Source: Thermoplasmata archaeon | Lineage (GTDB): Archaea; Thermoplasmatota; Thermoplasmata; Thermoplasmatales; Thermoplasmataceae | NCBI GenBank assembly: GCA_021794355.1 | Contig: JAJYRA010000069.1 | Location: 1 to 64,000, forward strand | Direction: 5' to 3' | DNA: 64,000 bases | Shown: positions 62,458 to 64,000 of the stretch, piece by piece | Layout of the letters: each line of letters starts with the position of its first letter | Numbering within the stretch: the stretch's first letter is position 1 | Program-made: the position numbers and the translations under genes | Notes under the pieces: generated by a model | Databases searched by the model: none | Told to the model about the DNA's origin: nothing | The model's input: only the letters and a program-made list of their open reading frames with translations

Positions 62458-64000
62458 ATGGAACTCCAGGAAATAGAATACATAAAGAAATTTAAGGGCT
62501 GGTTCAGCCGAAATTGGGAGTTCGCAGGTATAATGATACTATTTTCCCTCTATATGTTCCTCGCAAATTATTTCATGTGGGGGCAAACATTCTTGGACGG
62601 AGCTGCGAACTTTTCTGGTGGAAGTGATCCCTATTTTAATTATTATATAATAATTCATATATTAACTACTCATCATTCCCTGTTACACACTTCTGGACTT
62701 AATTATCCCATAGGATCAGGAGATCCTAGGCCTCTCTTTTTCCATTGGATGATAGCGTTCGTTGCTACAATAACTGCCCCACTATTCGGGGGAGCCTTGC
62801 ATGCGGCATATTATGTTTTCCAGGAATTTGATGCAGTATTTGGGGCACTGCTCATCATACCTGTATACCTGTTGGGAAAGAGCATCCTGGGAAGGAAGGC
62901 AGGCATGATTGGTGCAGTTCTGTACACACTAATGCCAAGCAATCTTACTTCAGGCATCCTTTCAGATGGTAGGATGCACACTCCAGAGTTAATTTTTGCA
63001 TTTTTTGCAATATACTTTTTTGAAAGAGCCGTTCAATATGCAACCAAAGAAAGAGTAATCCAGGGCAGTCTTTTAAAGGTTGATAATTACTTCTCCAGTA
63101 TAAAACAATATATAGTATCTAACAAGAAAACTACATTTTATGCATTATTTGCTGGTGCATCATATGGTGCCTTGATGCTTTCTTGGCAAGGGCACGCCTA
63201 CATATTGGCAATTATAACAATCTACGTAATTGCCCAATTGCTTCTGAATCTTTTCTTATCCAGAAACACTGGATATTTGCTTTACATTAGTATCATCTTT
63301 GTCTTCCTTTCTTTTGCAATGGGAGGTTATTATTACTATACCGCACCCAATGCACCTGCCATCTGGTACGTACCACCACTTCTTATTGGAGTGGGTATGA
63401 TATTTATAGCTGCGCTAATAAGTATAGTTGGTAGAAAACCATGGATAATTGCTGTGCCAGTTCTTGTACTGACAGTTGCAGCATTCGTAGGTGGGTTAGC
63501 ATTCGTTTCTCCTCATATTTATTCACAAATAGTAAGTGGCGAGGGCTATTTCATAAAAACAAAGCTTTATTCTACCATAGCTGAAGCCCAGGCTCCAGCA
63601 CTGGGACAGTATATAGGTGGATTTGGAGTGGCACAGTTTGTTGTGGGAATAGGAGGGTTTATGTTTGTAATATACAAATATATAAAAGAGAAAACTGACT
63701 CCCTTGCCTTTCTCATAGTATTCTCAGCTGTATCCATATACATGAGTTTTACAGCAGCCAGGTTTAATATTACTGCCTCTCCAGCCTATGCCATAATGGG
63801 TGGAGCATTGCTATATTATTTCGCGGACCTCTTGAAAATTGCAAATGTAAGGGATGATACACGAACCAAAAGAGCCTTTCGTAAAAGGGCTGGTATTAAG
63901 GGGAACCTTAACTGGCTTCAAGCCATATTTGTTCTAATAATTGTTTTCGGAATCCTGATTCCATCAGGGCTGGGAGTAATGTCCGCGGCTGTTCCTGTTA
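62458..64000 (+). CDS. Oligosaccharyltransferase AglB/STT3-like, 3' end outside window
   Basis: The frame is open from ATG 62458 to the right edge (about 514 codons). It has about 11-13 membrane spans. The first acidic motif GGSDPYFNYY sits after span one, and SDGRMHTPELIFAFF and TAARFNITASPAY follow. These suit STT3/AglB enzymes that move glycans to Asn in exported proteins. The catalytic WWDYG motif would lie past the edge. The first frame is not in a track because no stop is seen. Many secreted proteins in the window have sequons. Confidence 0.88.
   Translation, partial: MELQEIEYIKKFKGWFSRNWEFAGIMILFSLYMFLANYFMWGQTFLDGAANFSGGSDPYFNYYIIIHILTTHHSLLHTSGLNYPIGSGDPRPLFFHWMIAFVATITAPLFGGALHAAYYVFQEFDAVFGALLIIPVYLLGKSILGRKAGMIGAVLYTLMPSNLTSGILSDGRMHTPELIFAFFAIYFFERAVQYATKERVIQGSLLKVDNYFSSIKQYIVSNKKTTFYALFAGASYGALMLSWQGHAYILAIITIYVIAQLLLNLFLSRNTGYLLYISIIFVFLSFAMGGYYYYTAPNAPAIWYVPPLLIGVGMIFIAALISIVGRKPWIIAVPVLVLTVAAFVGGLAFVSPHIYSQIVSGEGYFIKTKLYSTIAEAQAPALGQYIGGFGVAQFVVGIGGFMFVIYKYIKEKTDSLAFLIVFSAVSIYMSFTAARFNITASPAYAIMGGALLYYFADLLKIANVRDDTRTKRAFRKRAGIKGNLNWLQAIFVLIIVFGILIPSGLGVMSAAVPV

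Noticed and set aside
1-64000. CRISPR arrays, rRNA genes or a replication origin
   Set aside because: No regularly spaced repeats, no rRNA-like blocks and no cdc6/orc gene with origin repeats are seen.

Overview
The window is archaeal chromosome, most likely from the order Thermoplasmatales (Cuniculiplasma/Ferroplasma-like). This rests on an AT-rich, intron-poor, densely packed genome with archaeal-only genes: aIF5B, L7Ae, S28e and L24e, a group II thermosome, the exosome subunit Csl4, an archaeal Lsm protein, an AglB oligosaccharyltransferase, pyruvoyl arginine decarboxylase, archease, and a radical-SAM protein that looks like tetraether-lipid synthase. Many genes have a TATA-like box about 26 bp before the start codon and no Shine-Dalgarno (leaderless mRNAs). 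Genes inside operons often carry GGAGG or GGTGAT. The species is inferred, not proven.

Layout. 0-1.4 kb: transposase fragments and a 310-bp inverted-repeat element (MITE-like) with a perfect 8-bp target duplication. 1.5-12.3 kb: a beta-glucan/cellulose utilisation locus with a TrmB-type regulator, a cytoplasmic GH12 glucanase, a GH1 beta-glycosidase, a secreted or anchored GH12 glucanase, and a five-gene Opp/Dpp-type ABC importer. A motif GGGTAGTAT recurs in its promoters. 12.4-13.5 kb: a decayed ORF and a second, inverted copy of the 310-bp element, so the two copies bracket the glucan locus. 13.5-15.6 kb: tRNA-Glu(CTC), a MarR regulator, a thioesterase and a HAD phosphatase. 15.6-19.75 kb: a CUT1 sugar ABC transporter (MalK-like ATPase, fused double permease, binding protein) whose binding protein has a UGA inside its signal-anchor. 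19.9-23.2 kb: a thiolase-fold protein without the catalytic cysteine, its DUF35 partner, and a duplicated ThyX-like protein. 23.5-31.1 kb: thermosome, succinyl-CoA synthetase, ornithine carbamoyltransferase, a dienelactone hydrolase, and an RNA-metabolism operon (Csl4, coiled-coil peptide, Lsm, unknown, METTL5-like methylase). 31.4-36 kb: tRNA-Arg(TCG), two unknown secreted proteins, a methyltransferase, a rhodanese and a KDG-aldolase-like enzyme. 36.1-39.2 kb: the L7Ae-S28e-L24e-Ndk-aIF5B operon. 39.2-42.4 kb: an accessory patch with broken transposases, a UGA-split small membrane ORF, and an exported protein of unknown function with a two-TM partner. 42.5-57.7 kb: cation exchanger, SpeD, a winged-helix regulator, GTP-PEPCK, LipB, P5C dehydrogenase, SDR, TruA, a geranylgeranyl-reductase-like flavoprotein, a class II aldolase/SDR fusion, LeuRS, PvlArgDC and archease. 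57.8-64 kb: Tes-like radical SAM, a tandem RHH protein, PheT and a partial AglB.

The genes suggest an acidophilic heterotroph. It would cut beta-glucans outside the cell, import oligosaccharides through the Opp-type system, finish hydrolysis inside with GH12 and GH1, and probably feed a KDG-aldolase (non-phosphorylative Entner-Doudoroff) route. PEPCK and P5C dehydrogenase support growth on amino acids. The isoprenoid reductase and the Tes-like enzyme fit saturated, membrane-spanning ether lipids, and AglB fits the many N-glycosylation sequons in the exported proteins.
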